From: Erodium maritimum
Lineage: Eukaryota > Streptophyta > Magnoliopsida > Geraniales > Geraniaceae
Assembly (NCBI GenBank): GCA_963921825.1
Contig: OY997592.1
Coordinates: 18,789,432-18,853,431, forward strand
Length of the DNA stretch: 64,000 nucleotides
Reading direction: 5' to 3'
Positions 1-11,739 of this stretch are shown in pieces. Made by a program: the position numbers and the translations under genes. A model generated the notes under the pieces. It did not search any database. It saw only the letters and a list, made by a program, of their open reading frames with translations, and was not told where the DNA came from. Positions within the stretch are counted from its first letter, which is position 1; every line of letters begins with the position of its first letter.

Positions 1-1977
1 GTAACATTGCTCTTGGAACATCAGGTACCCCTAAAGATGCATTCTCTTTTCACTTTCCTGTGTATGGGTTTTTGTTATACATCCCAAGGGTAGGTAATCC
101 TGTTGGGTAAGTTTCTCTCTTTTGAAAAATGTTAATGATGAGGAGATGTTGGAAGAAGAGGTTGAATACTATAGTGTCATTGTGAGTATAATACTTATAA
201 TGGTCAATTACTCAAGTTGATTTCAATCTGGATCAAAATAGGGTATGCTAACTTTGTTCAAAATTTTCAGGATAGTTAGCTCGATGAAGGAAAAAAACTG
301 TGAAGTGTGAATGAGCTCCTACAAACATTTTTCGTATTCCAAAGGTATTGATGGAAAATCCTTAATTTGCTTTATTTATGCACGCTTTCCTTTAATGAAG
401 TCAGTTTTGTACATGATGTTTTGTGAATTTGTGATGATTATGGGTTTTAAGTTTAAGTTCCATTTTTTATAAATGCGTCTGAGTTTTTGAATAATTTTTT
501 AACATAAGTCGTTCTGATGTTAGTCTGGGGCTTACCTTTCAAGATCTCAAGGATTTTCTATTTAGACACTTACAGTTGTAATTTGGGCCATTGAAACACA
601 CAATATATAACCCAGATTCCAGTTTAGTTGATTTGGGATGGTTACTAAATTTTTATCAGATGCTCCCTACATGCCAGAATGAGCATGAAAACTTGACATG
701 GGAAGGGGTAGATGTGTGTGGGTTTGGTTGGGCCTTTGTTCTATCTTGAACAACATATATTTCCAACCGCTTTACTGTAACTTAATCTGTATCTGTTGAT
801 TCATAATGGTGGGTTTCTTTGTCTCCTTTCTTGTGGACCTAGAGTACAGGGTTGTTGTGTCCAGGTGATGCCTTGAAATTTCACCTATGTCTGTTGGATG
901 TACTGTTGAGAATGAGGCTTTTGATTTTTGGTTGCTTGTCCATGAAAAAAAGTGAACATAAATAATATGGCATTTAAGAGGTGGACCGGAGACCCTTTTA
1001 TGAACTTAGTAATTTTTTTCAAAGGGATCTAAAATGGAAACTTAAAGGAAAAAGAAAAGCCCGTGTATTGACATTTTTCATTTTTGTTTGTTGTTTTCTG
1101 TGCACTATTGTTTTTGCAAGATGCTTATGAAATGTGTAACATCAAAAGAAATCATTTTCTAGAATCCCATGAACATTCAAAGCAACATGATGGAATTGAC
1201 ATGACTTTATTATAATGAACATTCTAAAACAGTAACTATACAATTGTTGGATGCTAGCTTTCATATGATTCTGTTTCTTTTGTTGCTTGCTTCAGAATAT
1301 GTGAATGATATGCACTTGTGAGTCCAAACTAAGTTTGGGTTGTAAACTAAAAACAGTTGAATCATTATAATTTATTATGTGTTGTTTTGAAACATAAAAG
1401 ACGCGATATTTATTTTATTGGGATAATTGCAACAACTTACAGTGAGTTTGCATGTTTTGCAAAAGCTTACAGTGAACTATTTTTTCTTGCAAAAACTCAC
1501 TGTGTATTATTTTCCATATGCCCCTTTATTCACTTTTGCTTTCCTCCCTTTCTCCTGTGATGCCCTTTGTTGTTATTTTGGCTTGCTTATCTTTTGCATG
1601 TGTTGTTCAGTCGTCTTTTAGCGCCTTTAGGTTATTTGTGGTCCTTCGAATCTATGTATTGCTTTTGTCAAATAGCCCTATGTGATTGCATGTTGTTACC
1701 ATGCCGCATACCTCGGCACATTTTCATTTCTGGTTTGCTATTCTGCCTGCAAAGCTGATGATCTTCATTATTGTGGGAGTGATCATCTGATGCATTGAAC
1801 ACATATACACCGTAGGAGGATCATTATCTCAACCCATTAATTCTGTTGTAGAGTTAGTTGGAGGATCATAATGGTTCTGTTTGCTTTTGAAGGTCAGTAT
1901 GATGGAATAGCATCTATTCTGATCGATTTGATTTGCATCTCCAACACAGAAGTATCGCACGCCCTCTCTCACACCAT
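1..1977. other. AT-rich region upstream of the ARM/TPR gene, no coding gene recognised
   Basis: No long open frame and no recognisable protein domain was found on either strand. The stretch is AT-rich. The last part, from about 1400, has the look of non-autonomous transposon sequence and leads into the Helitron-like end at 1978-2009. A 3' splice-site-like sequence (pyrimidines then TGCAG) at 2121-2125 suggests that part of this region is a 5'-UTR intron of the downstream gene, but no matching donor or first exon could be fixed by reading alone. Confidence 0.5.
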
Positions 1978-2009
1978 GCACCGCGCATCGCGCGGTGCCC
2001 CTTGTCTAG
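1978..2009 (+). mobile_element. Helitron-like 3' terminus (hairpin plus CTAG end)
   Basis: A perfect GC-rich hairpin has arms GCACCGCGC (1978-1986) and GCGCGGTGC (1990-1998) with a 3-nt loop. It is followed after seven bases by CTAG (2006-2009) and then a T. Plant Helitrons end in a GC-rich hairpin a few bases before CTRR and insert between A and T, so this fits a 3' end on the plus strand. The 5' end (an A followed by TC) was not located, so the size of the element is unknown. The hairpin is seen directly; the assignment is inferred. Confidence 0.6.
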
Positions 2010-2178
2010 TTATAATAATAATGACCTGATGACATTTCCATAAAATCTTGAAGTGTAATCATTTATGTTATCTGTTTGGTACCTCATGTTTGATTGGTGC
2101 GAACCCTAATATTATTCTGATGCAGTGTTGAGGACAATCAAGAGCTGACTTTAGACTACTGTTTACCTATATTTGATT

Positions 2179-4800
2179 ATGGACAAAGCATCCACTGACT
2201 GTCCATACCCAGGATGCTTCTTTTGCGTCATGAAAGAAGGGAATCCAAGTAAGCGCGGAGCAAGCATACGGAAGTTCTTTAGGGAGCTTCCTTCACAAGA
2301 TGATGATGGTCAGGTTCTCCCTATTAGTGGCCTCTGGAACACTGCTATGGCACATCCGAATGACCCCGAGTTCATTGAGTTGGGAATATTTGAATGCATG
2401 GCAGCACTTATATGGAAGGGTCTAAAGAACCGCCGCTGGCTTTCCCATGACCAGAATATATACATTCCTTATTATGCAGCACACATAATTGGATCCTACA
2501 CTATGAACATGGAGGAATTTGCAGATAGTGCTGTGCATGCTAGGGTAATACCTCCATTGGTGGAACTGTTAAGAGGTAGGTTGACTTGGGTGGAACAAAG
2601 AGTGGCAGTGCGAGCTCTAGGACACTTGGCTACATATGCTAGCACCATCTCAGCTGTAGCAAGTCATGGTGAAATCCTTGAGCTCTCCATTCAACTAGCA
2701 ACGAGTTCACTAGAAATAGTGTACTCACATTTTTACCAATACATTGACAGAAGGTTAAGTTATCATTGTGATCTGCTTACACGTGGGATGGGTGGTGTTG
2801 AGATGGAGTCCAGGAAGGCAGAGGAATGGGCTAGCCAGTTGCAGTGCTGGTCCCTACAGCTCATTAATTGTTTTGCTTTCAAACCTGAATTTCTTCCCAC
2901 CATATGCAAACCTGAGTTCTTAGTGAAACTACCAGGCATGTGGGGTGGACTTGTTAATGAAAACTCTCCAGCTGGTATTGGTTTATTAAGAACAATCTGT
3001 CATCATAAGCTTGGCAGGGGACCTGTAGCGAGCTGCCCTGTTCTCATTGAAGCATTGTGTAATATTGCTTGCTCATCAGATGATTGGCAGTACATGGCAA
3101 TTGATTGTCTTCTCTGGTTGCTGCAAGACTCTAGCACATGTCATAAGGTGCATTTTTTTTTTCTATCGTACTTTCACTTGGTTCTGGATAAGATCGTTCC
3201 ATGAAGTTCCCCATTGCTAGTTCTTGCATTTTTCATTATCTTCTTACTTGTTATATGTTTGCTATATAGGTTGTTGAAAAGTCAGTTCCTGTACTCGTAG
3301 ACCTTGCAGAGATCACAACACTCGGTGATCATAAGAAGCTTGGATATTCCATAGTTAATATCCTTCAGGAATGCATGCAATCACAAGGAACAGGCCGTAC
3401 CTCTATTGATAACTGCATAAAAGAACAGACTGAAGAACTATTGAAATCCAGACAAAGATTGAAATTGGAAAAGAACATGCCAAAGGAGGATCTCCACATT
3501 AAACAAGCAGCATCTTTAGTGGTCAAGCTTGAAGGAAATTCTTTGTTCTCATCAGGAGATATATCTGGAGCAGTATCAAAGTACTCTGAAGCACTGGCAT
3601 TGTGTCCAATGAGGTCTAAAAAAGAAAAAGGTGTCCTGTACAGTAGCCGAGCTCAGTGTCGTCTTCTGTTGCAACAACCCTTAGCTGCTATAAGCGATGC
3701 CACACGTGCACTTTGTCTTCATAGCCCTGTTAATCGTCATGCCAAAAGCCTGTGGAGAAGAGCTCAAGCTTATGACATGCTTGGGTTAGCTAAAGAGAGC
3801 TTACTAGATGCCATTATGTTCATAAACGAATGCTCTCAGTCAAATGACCCTGATCTCTCTCACAGGCAAAACAAGGTTCCCGACTATGCTGAGCGGTTAG
3901 TCAAGAAACACATGCGCACAACTTGGCTATTTAGAGATGCAGCAGTTAAGCACGTTGGGGTCCATTGTGAGGGTGATGTCTATGGCCGAGAGACTGATGA
4001 CTCAGAATGGGAGACAGCCAGTGAAAGTGATATAGGGAATGATGGAAGGGAGGATTTAGGAGACAACAATGATGATAATGAATGGAGGAGTGAAGATGAC
4101 AAAAAGGATAAATATGACAAACCATCACTTTTAAAGGTATTATACAAAACTTCAGCAAATCTTTACTTCAAACCATAAACCTTATCATTTAGAGGAGGTA
4201 GGATCGTACTTGAGAATCATATTATATTCATACACATCGAATTTAGCCTTTTACCATGCAACCCATTATCTACTATAATGAGGATTTTGGGGATTAGTTG
4301 TTGGTTTTCAAGTTGTGATAACATGAACTAGAGATGGTTAGTTACCTTATGTAACCGAATGATAATTCATCTTTCTCAGTCTGCTTGAGTTTTTCCTCTC
4401 TTTCTTTCCTCTGTTTTCTCTCTCCCTTTCTGAGCGGTGCCTTTGTTTCTTTTTTTTTTCTGGCCTTTTCGGGTTTTCTGGACCTTTGGTGGATTTTGTT
4501 GTTGGTTCGGAGGTTGCCTCCCCAGAACCCATGCCACTTTTTTTAATGCATTATTCTTTTTCTGATTAAAAAAGTCTGGGTGAAAAAGTTTTCACATAGT
4601 CAGGTTAAAGATTACTCTTTATGAATCAAGATTTGAGTGCGCTAGGCATTTTACATTTCAATTGGTTGTCAAGTATAGTTATGCATACTCATGTTCTTAA
4701 CTACTCATTTACTCACTTTCTAAACAATGTTTGGGACCTACAACATGGCACAGATATAAAGCATGGGTACAATGTGCAGCTTGCAGAAGATGAACCATAA
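2179..4800 (+). CDS. ARM-repeat/TPR protein (homologue of Arabidopsis At5g43120-type proteins), three coding exons
   Basis: This is the one host gene. Exon 1 is 2179-3147 (323 codons) and ends at AAG|GTGCAT. Exon 2 is 3270-4136 (289 codons), after TATATAG, and ends at AAG|GTATTA. Both junctions are phase 0. The start is the ATG at 2179; the TTG two codons upstream is not needed. The N-terminus has a CxxxxCxxC cluster (residues about 9-17). An alpha-helical ARM-like region follows to about residue 360, then about three TPR units (about 404-515), then an acidic tail rich in D, E and S. I recognise the whole layout as the conserved plant family annotated 'ARM-repeat/TPR-like protein'. Its molecular role is not established; these repeats normally bind protein partners. 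A last small exon near 4754-4800 encodes a tail ending in QLAEDEP, which I recall as the conserved C-terminus. Its exact acceptor is unclear: an AG at 4760-4761 keeps the frame, while the AG at 4752-4755 would give an early stop. A 5'-UTR exon may begin at 2126. Confidence 0.85.
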
Positions 4801-5163
4801 GTCATTGTTGATATGACAGTGGTAACATATAAAGCAGCTATGGGTTATTCTTTTTAGCGCGGAAATGCAGGTACATCTCTCACCAGTTAGAGAAGAACTT
4901 GTTGAGATTATATGTGTTTGTAAAGTAGAATTTGATATTATTTATCCTATTCTGTGCCGTACTCTTTTGGTGTTGAGTTCAACTGTAAAATAGAATGTGA
5001 AGGTTGAGTAAATGGGAAGCAATGACCATTGATTGAATTAAGCGTTTTTTGTATAAGATGTACTTACAAATTTATAAGGTTTTGGCTTTGAAAAAAGCAT
5101 TTGGCATGTTAAGGTAAAATTGATTTTGCAGCTATAAGATATGTAGATTGTTCTATGAGTACA
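4801..5163. other. 3' flank of the ARM/TPR gene
   Basis: This is AT-rich sequence after the TAA at 4798-4800. It probably holds the 3' UTR and polyadenylation signals. No other gene or repeat is recognised. Confidence 0.5.
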
Positions 5164-6600
5164 TTTTTTTTATCAGCAATTTTTTTTAATATATAAGTAA
5201 ACCCCTCACAAGGAGGAAGAGGAATACAAGCTTAAGATCCAACTACTGACCAAGCAACAAAAAAGAACATCAAACTGAAATACAACAGGGTATGAAAATG
5301 AAACCCCTCCACAGCCACGCAATTACAAACAGAAATTGACTAACGCCACACTAACACAAGAGACAGACCTAAATCACAAAAACAGCTAATACTAAGTCTT
5401 GAAGAACCTTTTCTGAACTGAAAATCTGCAGCAAATGAAATATGAAAAGATGTCTTGATGCTTGAAATTGGTTGATGTTGAGCTAAACCAGTGAAGAAAG
5501 AAAAGAGCAAGAGTTGATGACAATCTTGAAAGCTTGCTTGAAAGTCTGAAATCTGTTTGATTTGAGATGAATGTTGATAAAAGATCCGGAGCAAAGCACA
5601 AGATGAGAAACCCCGAGCCTCGGAAGATTGTTTGAAAGAAAGGGAACTTGAGAAGAGCTTGAAGGAATGAAGCAGGTGAAAAGAACCAAAGTAGGGAGTT
5701 GAGCTGAACCGACAAGAACTTGATGAAAAACGCCCAAAATGAAAGAACCAGGGCAGAAAAACGAAAACACCAGCCGAGGCAGAAGGAAACCCAGAAACCC
5801 TATCAAGACAGATAAATCTGATCAAACCCGAATTACCTTCTAGCCCTAACTGGAAGCTTCTGAATAGGTAAACTTGCCCTGAATCTCGCCGGCGGCCTAC
5901 CCCTTGACCGGCGAGCTCGACCCTCACAAGGACGAGATGAAGCGAAGCAAACCAGAGAGAGAGAGAGAACGGGTGGGAGAAGACACATCCAACCAAATAG
6001 AGAGATGAGCTTACCCAGGAAATATCATCCTTCAGATCCTCCACGGCAGCATGCGAGCCCTGTCCTCCAGACGCTTCAGCCAACCCAAAAAAACGCTCAC
6101 CGGAGGACGATATTTCTACCGAGGACTGACCTGCGCCAGGATCTGTCCGATCTGAAACCCACGTCGACGGTTGGAGAGGGAGAAACTGGAGGGAGAAGCG
6201 CCGCCCAGCAACCGCCACGAACAGGAAGGGATCTTCAAAGATCCGCTTCAATCCATCCCGAAACAGCGTGGAAAAGAGCCCCACGGCCGGAAATTGAAGG
6301 CCCCTCTGTCAACGACGGACAACCGAGAACCACGGCGACAAGTCCGGGCCAAATCCACCACGATCCAAGCCGGATGAGCTTGGAAACGCGTCCCACACAT
6401 GGATTTCGCTTCGTACAGAGCCACTAGAAGAAAAGCGGACGACCAAGCAACACCGAGAAGAAGGGGACGGAGAAGGAGGAGAAAAGGTAAAATTGAACGG
6501 GGGAAAAAGAGAGGAGGGCCTGAGAAGAAGATCTCCGCCGACAGCGACCACAGCCGAGGCCGTGGCCTCGCCGACGAGATCGAAAGGAGAAGTTAGGGTT
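5164..6600 (-). mobile_element. Non-LTR retroposon A (minus strand, no reverse transcriptase)
   Basis: Read on the minus strand, the unit ends in TTGCTGATAAAAAAAA (complement of 5164-5179), the usual tail of plant L1-type retroposons. The body is GC-rich toward about 6600. Open frames exist on the minus strand (the longest about 5340-6284), but they are low-complexity S/F/L-rich and show no RRM, endonuclease, RT or zinc-knuckle motif. The right edge is approximate and no clean target-site duplication was found (only a weak TTCTATRAGTA-like match near 6737). Retroposon H at 47885 shares the same tail motif and general look. It could also be a 5'-UTR/ORF1 piece of an L1. Confidence 0.45.
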
Positions 6601-7047
6601 TGTGAACAGTGAGAGAGGTGAGAGCGAAAGGAAGTGAATGCTTAAAAGTTATCGTATTTTGTAAAGCTCTCCAACGCTAGTTGTTACTGCCTCCTTATTT
6701 TGCAGCAGTCTTCTCTCATAATTCTTGGTCAACTTTTTCTATAAGTAGACTTGAGATTGCATGTCAGACTTAAATGGAGAGTTTTGGAGTAAGCGTGAGC
6801 AAGGTTCTAATTCTAAATAACAGTAACAGTCAAAAACTTATGAGGTATATAGAGAATATTTTGTCGTGAATGAAGTTGGATGGAACAAACACTAAGACAC
6901 CGATGACCTAAATTAATAATAAGAACACAAGAGGTTTGTGTATATGGGTTGATTTCTAAGAATATAAGAAAAAACACTTGAGAGTTGAAAGGTGAAAGGT
7001 AGAGAGAACTTTCATTCATATCTTGAAAGTGTTTCACAAGTATTGTG
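6601..7047. other. Spacer between retroposons, nothing recognised
   Basis: AT-rich sequence lying between the 5' edge of retroposon A and the poly(T) run that marks the tail of the next LINE. No open frame or repeat of note was found. Confidence 0.4.
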
Positions 7048-8850
7048 TTTTTTTTTTATCCACGAAAAAGACGATTTCATATCAACCCAAGACTAAAGTC
7101 TCAAAAGAGACAATGCAAGAGGAAAGAGGAGAAAGAACTAAAAGAAAAAACAAGAACGATAATAATAAGGGCAAACATCTATAAAAGCCAAGGGGAACTC
7201 TGAAAGATCTTACAGACATCGGCATCACAAGCAGAAGTTGTGAATCCCAAAGATTTACAGAGAGACCAAGCTCGCTTAGCTTCCGTATTTTTGCCCAATG
7301 AGCGAGAAGGGCTAGAATCCTCTGGCATAGAAACCGGAGGCGGTTTGGAGACCTTGCGACAACCAAGTTTTTTTGCGTTTCTTTTTCCTGATAAAGCCGA
7401 AAAGAGGGGGGAATAATCATTCTCCAAAGAAGAATTGATATCCACAATGAAATACGGGAAAGAATCCGGACGAGAAGTCGTTAGCAAAGGGATCTTCGGG
7501 GTCCTCGACGGGGGAAAAACTATTGCCTTGTCTAAAGCTTCCATATCAGCAGAAGAAATTAGGGAAGAGTCTGGGCTGAAAGGAATGGCCGGACAAGGCC
7601 CATCACTTGGAACTGGGCCGAGCGAAAGCCCAGTGAGGGCCCAGTCGTCTAGACCTCGGGGGCATGCGACCTTTCCACGCAAACCTCGGGAGCCAACAAC
7701 TGTAAAGGCACTTTGGGACTTGGCTTTTGGTTATTCGAGGAAGACGCTTTGAAAACTAAAGACCCACCATCGATCCTAACGTCGGGGGCCAGAACGGCGA
7801 GGGAAGCGGAGACAAAGGCAGGGGAAGGCGATCAGACGGAGATTCCTTCTTCGCCGGAGGAAGGAGGATGGAATTCCCCTTCTTCAAGATCCAACAAAGA
7901 ACACGAGGCAGAAGCAGAGGAAACTAAGATCTAGTCCAGGAAGTAGATACGGGCGAGAAAGGATTTCCCAAAGAGATGGAGCTTGACAAATTTGCTCACC
8001 GGCGACAAATCGAACGAAAAGATGAGGACGAAGGCATAATCGAGCCTTTCACGAGCAACAGAGAAGGGATGAACGAACAAGGGATTACCAGCGAGCGCAA
8101 CGATGTTGATAATCGAATCTTGAGTACAACTGGAAAGAGGAATACCGAAAATGGAAATCCACCGGAAGCAACTTACGTTAACAAAATCAGAGGTGTTGGT
8201 ACTAAAGAAGCAGAACCATGAGTGCAACCACGACCACCCAGAGCTAACAACAACACTATAGGCCTATGAATCTGAAAAGGAGATGAGAGAGCAACGATTG
8301 CCCAAATCAGCGAAGTGAGCGAAGAGCTTTTGAGTTGGAGATAATTCCGACCAGATTGCAATAATATTTTGGCAAGAGGTTTCCACTCCAACTATGTTGA
8401 GATTCAAAGCAATGGTCCAACTCGCATTTGAGGAACCCGAGCAAGAGAGAACCTGAAGTGGAGCAGTAGAAGAGGGAAAAACACTCGGACGGAAGTGGAT
8501 TTGAGAGCGATAAAGCCTAAAGAGTAGGCTAGAGAGAAGTTGACGATGAGGGAATCTGAACCCAACTTAGAGCGATGCAAGGATGAGATAGCCAAAGCGG
8601 CTTCATCAACGTTGACGAAGTGAACGGATCCGAACCTCTTCTTCGACCTACTGAGTTTTACCGATAGAAAGCGCGATAGATCGATCTAAACGAAGAGAAA
8701 AGATCGAGAAGCTTCTCTTGGGTGAAAGCAAAGGGAAGGTTACAAATGAACAACTTAGGGCAAGGAGGGCCAGAGGGATGAGAGTATGACGGGGGAAAAG
8801 GGGGCAACAACGGGTTAGGAGGTTTACTCATTTTTTGGTTGACCGAACTA
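7048..8850 (-). mobile_element. ORF1-only L1-type LINE derivative B (minus strand)
   Basis: The minus-strand element ends in a run of ten A (complement of 7048-7057) after a GATAAAAA-like tail motif. Its body carries only LINE ORF1 sequence: an RRM, then a DUF4283-like segment, then the conserved ORF1 C-terminal motif. The poly(A) follows directly, with no trace of endonuclease or reverse transcriptase. The left (3') end is sharp. The right (5') end is approximate and seems to abut a copia LTR relic. No target-site duplication was identified. Compare the element at 23946-25893, which has the same ORF1-only plan and clean boundaries. Confidence 0.6.
7180..8765 (-). pseudogene. Degenerate LINE ORF1 with RRM and DUF4283-like segment
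   Basis: Read from about 8765 leftward, the frame gives an RRM whose RNP2 motif is LFICNLPF (about 8734-8757). After a stop it resumes with the RNP1-like FGSVHFVNVDEAA (about 8600). Further on, WISIFGIPLSSCTQDSI and a following RERLDYAFVL segment (about 8000-8170) resemble the DUF4283 domain of plant LINE ORF1 proteins. The end, near 7180-7270, has the W..C..LGF...ADV pattern usual at ORF1 C-termini. ORF1 proteins of this type bind RNA and form the LINE ribonucleoprotein. Several frame changes and stops show that it is no longer functional. Confidence 0.6.
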
Positions 8851-9420
8851 TGTGTAAGAAGTGTTGAGTGTTGTTACATGGAGATGATACATCTATTGTC
8901 ACGCCCCAATTTCAGTAAACCGAACTAGGGACGCGAACATTTAAAATAATAAAACCGTTTGAAACCTGTTTTGAATAAACACTTTAAAAACCTCCATTTA
9001 GTTAATCAAATAATATTTACAACTTAAAATACGTCCCAACACGTGGACAAAAGTACAAGGTATCCGTCACTAGACTCAAAAGACAAAAACCCGGACTCCG
9101 CTCCTAGCTCCACAAGCTTCGAGAGCTCACCTAGTCCGTCCTGTGATCAGTACCTGTAGGAAAAGCAGCTAGGGGTGAGCGTTCGCTCACCACCACAGAT
9201 AACAGACTGACTACGACATAATTAGCAGACAATGCCGGTAACACCCACAACAAACTCAACTCCGGGGATCACTGTCCCCAACTCAAGTACTCCGACTGAC
9301 AGACACCCACGGTGACCTTCCTCGAACGACTCAACACTCAGACACGTAAGTAGGCCCGACACAACGATTGACAACCACTTCCCAAGACTCAAAAGACCAC
9401 CACACAACACCCAAGATCAC

Positions 9421-9800
9421 AAAGGATCGCACACCAAAAAAGATCACAAAGGATCACACACCAAACAAGATCACAAAGGATCGCATACCAGCTGCTCAGT
9501 AACCCATCTCCCACTCATACGAACACGAATCAGGCTAGCCAAAGAATGCTTACAACCTGTGATACTCAAACTCGGATCAGGTCAACCAAAGAATGCTTGC
9601 AACCTGTTGATACTCAAACTGTGTCAGACCAGCCAAAGAATGCTTGCAACCTGTTGATACTCAAACTGTGTCAGGCCAGCCAAAGAATGCTTGCAACCCG
9701 TTGATACTCAAACTTGGTCAGGCCAGCCAAAGAATGCTTGCAACCTACCGGGATCCGCAACCACAATCACAAGCACAATCACAATCACAATCACAATCAC
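9421..9800 (-). repeat. Tandem arrays inside solo LTR copy L
   Basis: About three copies of a roughly 27-bp unit containing GATCACAAAGGATCGCA lie at 9412-9490. About five copies of a roughly 47-bp unit containing GCCAGCCAAAGAATGCTTGC follow at 9535-9750. A short array of ACAATC hexamers sits at about 9765-9803. The first two arrays recur, inverted, in the other solo LTR (45083-45412), so they are part of the LTR family and not local accidents. Confidence 0.85.
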
Positions 9801-9913
9801 AAGCAAGTTCAACAACCAGTAACAACACAGGTTCAACACTCACAGGCACTCATGGCCACCAAGACACCAACAGTAAAACTCGGACTCAACAGCCCCACAG
9901 GCACTCACGGCCT

Positions 9914-11597
9914 TGTTGGGTCTCGAGGTAGGGTTGGAGATGAACCAACTCGCAGCGGAAAATCAATGAAAACCAAGAGACGATTAAACCATGAAACAAC
10001 TAACAAAGAATGGATTCACAAGAGAAAAATTCAGCACTATTTCTTACCAAAACAAGAACACCGGTTAACGAATGATTGGCTTGAGTCTGCAAGACGCCTA
10101 CGTATCCACATGGGAATCAAAGCCACGTAGTTCTTCTCTTTGAGGACTCAAGAACACAAAAATGGAGGTGGAAACTAGCCAAACCCGAAATGGCCATGGA
10201 AGAGGGAGAGAAAATGTGTTTCCTATTCTTGTCTTGTGTTTGTTATGTTGAAAAAAGATGACTTAAACATAACAAAACCCATACTTGTCCAACTAAAGGC
10301 ATGGGACAAGTATGGTGTCAAGTAAGGTGTAAATAGGACAAGTATGGCAAGACAAGATTGGGTTAGGTGGTGAATCACCAACACTTTAATCCTTGTCTTG
10401 CTTACTTAGTACTAATTAATCAAGACTTGATTAATTAGTTCCATGGGCCTTGGTTGCATGGGCCTTTCATGGGCCTCTTGGAACATGGCCCGTGGCCATT
10501 TCTAACGAGGTCCCGTGATTCGCTCATCGCCTCCAAGCCTTCCATACCGGAAATGTCCAACATTATCCGACGCGATCAATCCCAAGACTCCAAGCCTTGT
10601 CTCGATCCGTAAAGTCCTATTCACGTGCGAGCACATGACCCAAAACCCAGTTTTGGTCATGTCCCGAGACAACTCCCTTTTGGCCATTCTCCATAAATGT
10701 GTCAATGAGTTTCATCCTCCGGTGTGACCCTTAGGTTTATGCATGTCAATAGATCAACGTAAAATCCCATTTTACTTGATCCTATTTAAGTGGCAACTAA
10801 CGAGACTTTAGTTGCCTGACACTGCATAACGAATCGACCCTGTCGATTCTAACCTTTCCGTCATCCCTGTCATTATCCTTTTATCTCCGATATCCTGATT
10901 GAGATAAGGCATAGAGCCGTCATCCTTATTATTCTCAATCACCGTTCCTTGATATGTGAGATGACTGAAGATATGATACCCAGTATCATGTGCATGACCA
11001 TGCTATTCTTTCAGTCACTCTCGATCAAGCGGCCGAGAACCGATATCTTTCCCATACCTCAGTATGAGGGATAAATCCCTTAGCCGCCTTTCGTGTCACT
11101 CATGTAGCCCGTCCCCAAGCCAATCCTGGCCGTTATGGGAGCCCTGTTACGGACAACGTTAGGCTCAGGTCAAACTCAGTTGTTGACTACATAGCGATCA
11201 CAAAGACTCCTTGGTCTAAGGATACATGACAAGCTACGACACTGAATATGTTCATGACTTAATCTATGGCACATATTCAGGGCGTGTCGTCCAATATCAT
11301 GTCCCACATGATATCTATGATCAGACTCCGAAATCCCATTCCAATGACTAACAGAATGTAAGCCATAAAGAGCCATCTTTCATACTAGTCGCTTCTAGTG
11401 AAGCTTTGTTGACTAGGGACCCATCGAGTGTGATCTATCTCGATCTATGGTTCTATTCGCATGGTGGGCATAGATCAGAGCACACATCGATATATTACTC
11501 CAACACATAAGTAATATAGAGCCGCTTTAATTTTATTGCTAACGATGATATATACATTTGGACATTTAGGATTGAACTATGGGCACTAAGACTAACA
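9914..11597 (-). repeat. Copia 3' LTR (left-hand copy)
   Basis: This LTR is 1,684 bp, TG...CA. A by-eye comparison with the other LTR finds about 15 substitutions and one 2-nt indel (AGTTGCC here, AGTATTGCC there, near 10810/17567), so about 0.9% divergence. It ends next to the polypurine tract. Confidence 0.92.
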
Positions 11598-11611
11598 ATC
11601 TCCCACTTGCC
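11598..11611 (-). promoter_or_regulatory. Polypurine tract of the copia element
   Basis: The minus-strand reading is GGCAAGTGGGAGAT, directly upstream of the 3' LTR. It would prime plus-strand DNA synthesis. Confidence 0.8.
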
Positions 11612-11739
11612 TTAGTTCCAATCTAAACTCCAATATGTCCCCATCGACTTTACATGTCTAACATGTTCAGGTAGTGACACTGCCTTAGTCAAAGGGTTGG
11701 CTATGTTATCATCTGTTGCAATATATGTTATCTTCACTT

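Noticed and set aside
2173-2178. Start of the ARM/TPR protein at a TTG two codons upstream
   Set aside because: TTG is not a normal plant start. The ATG at 2179 gives the family N-terminus.
5340-6284. Open minus-strand frame of over 300 codons
   Set aside because: Biased S/F/L composition, no domain, lies inside a retroposon with an L1-type tail, and overlapping frames are equally open.
10502-10727. Small genes duplicated at 10502-10727 and 17257-17482
   Set aside because: They are matching positions of the two copia LTRs, open by chance on both strands.
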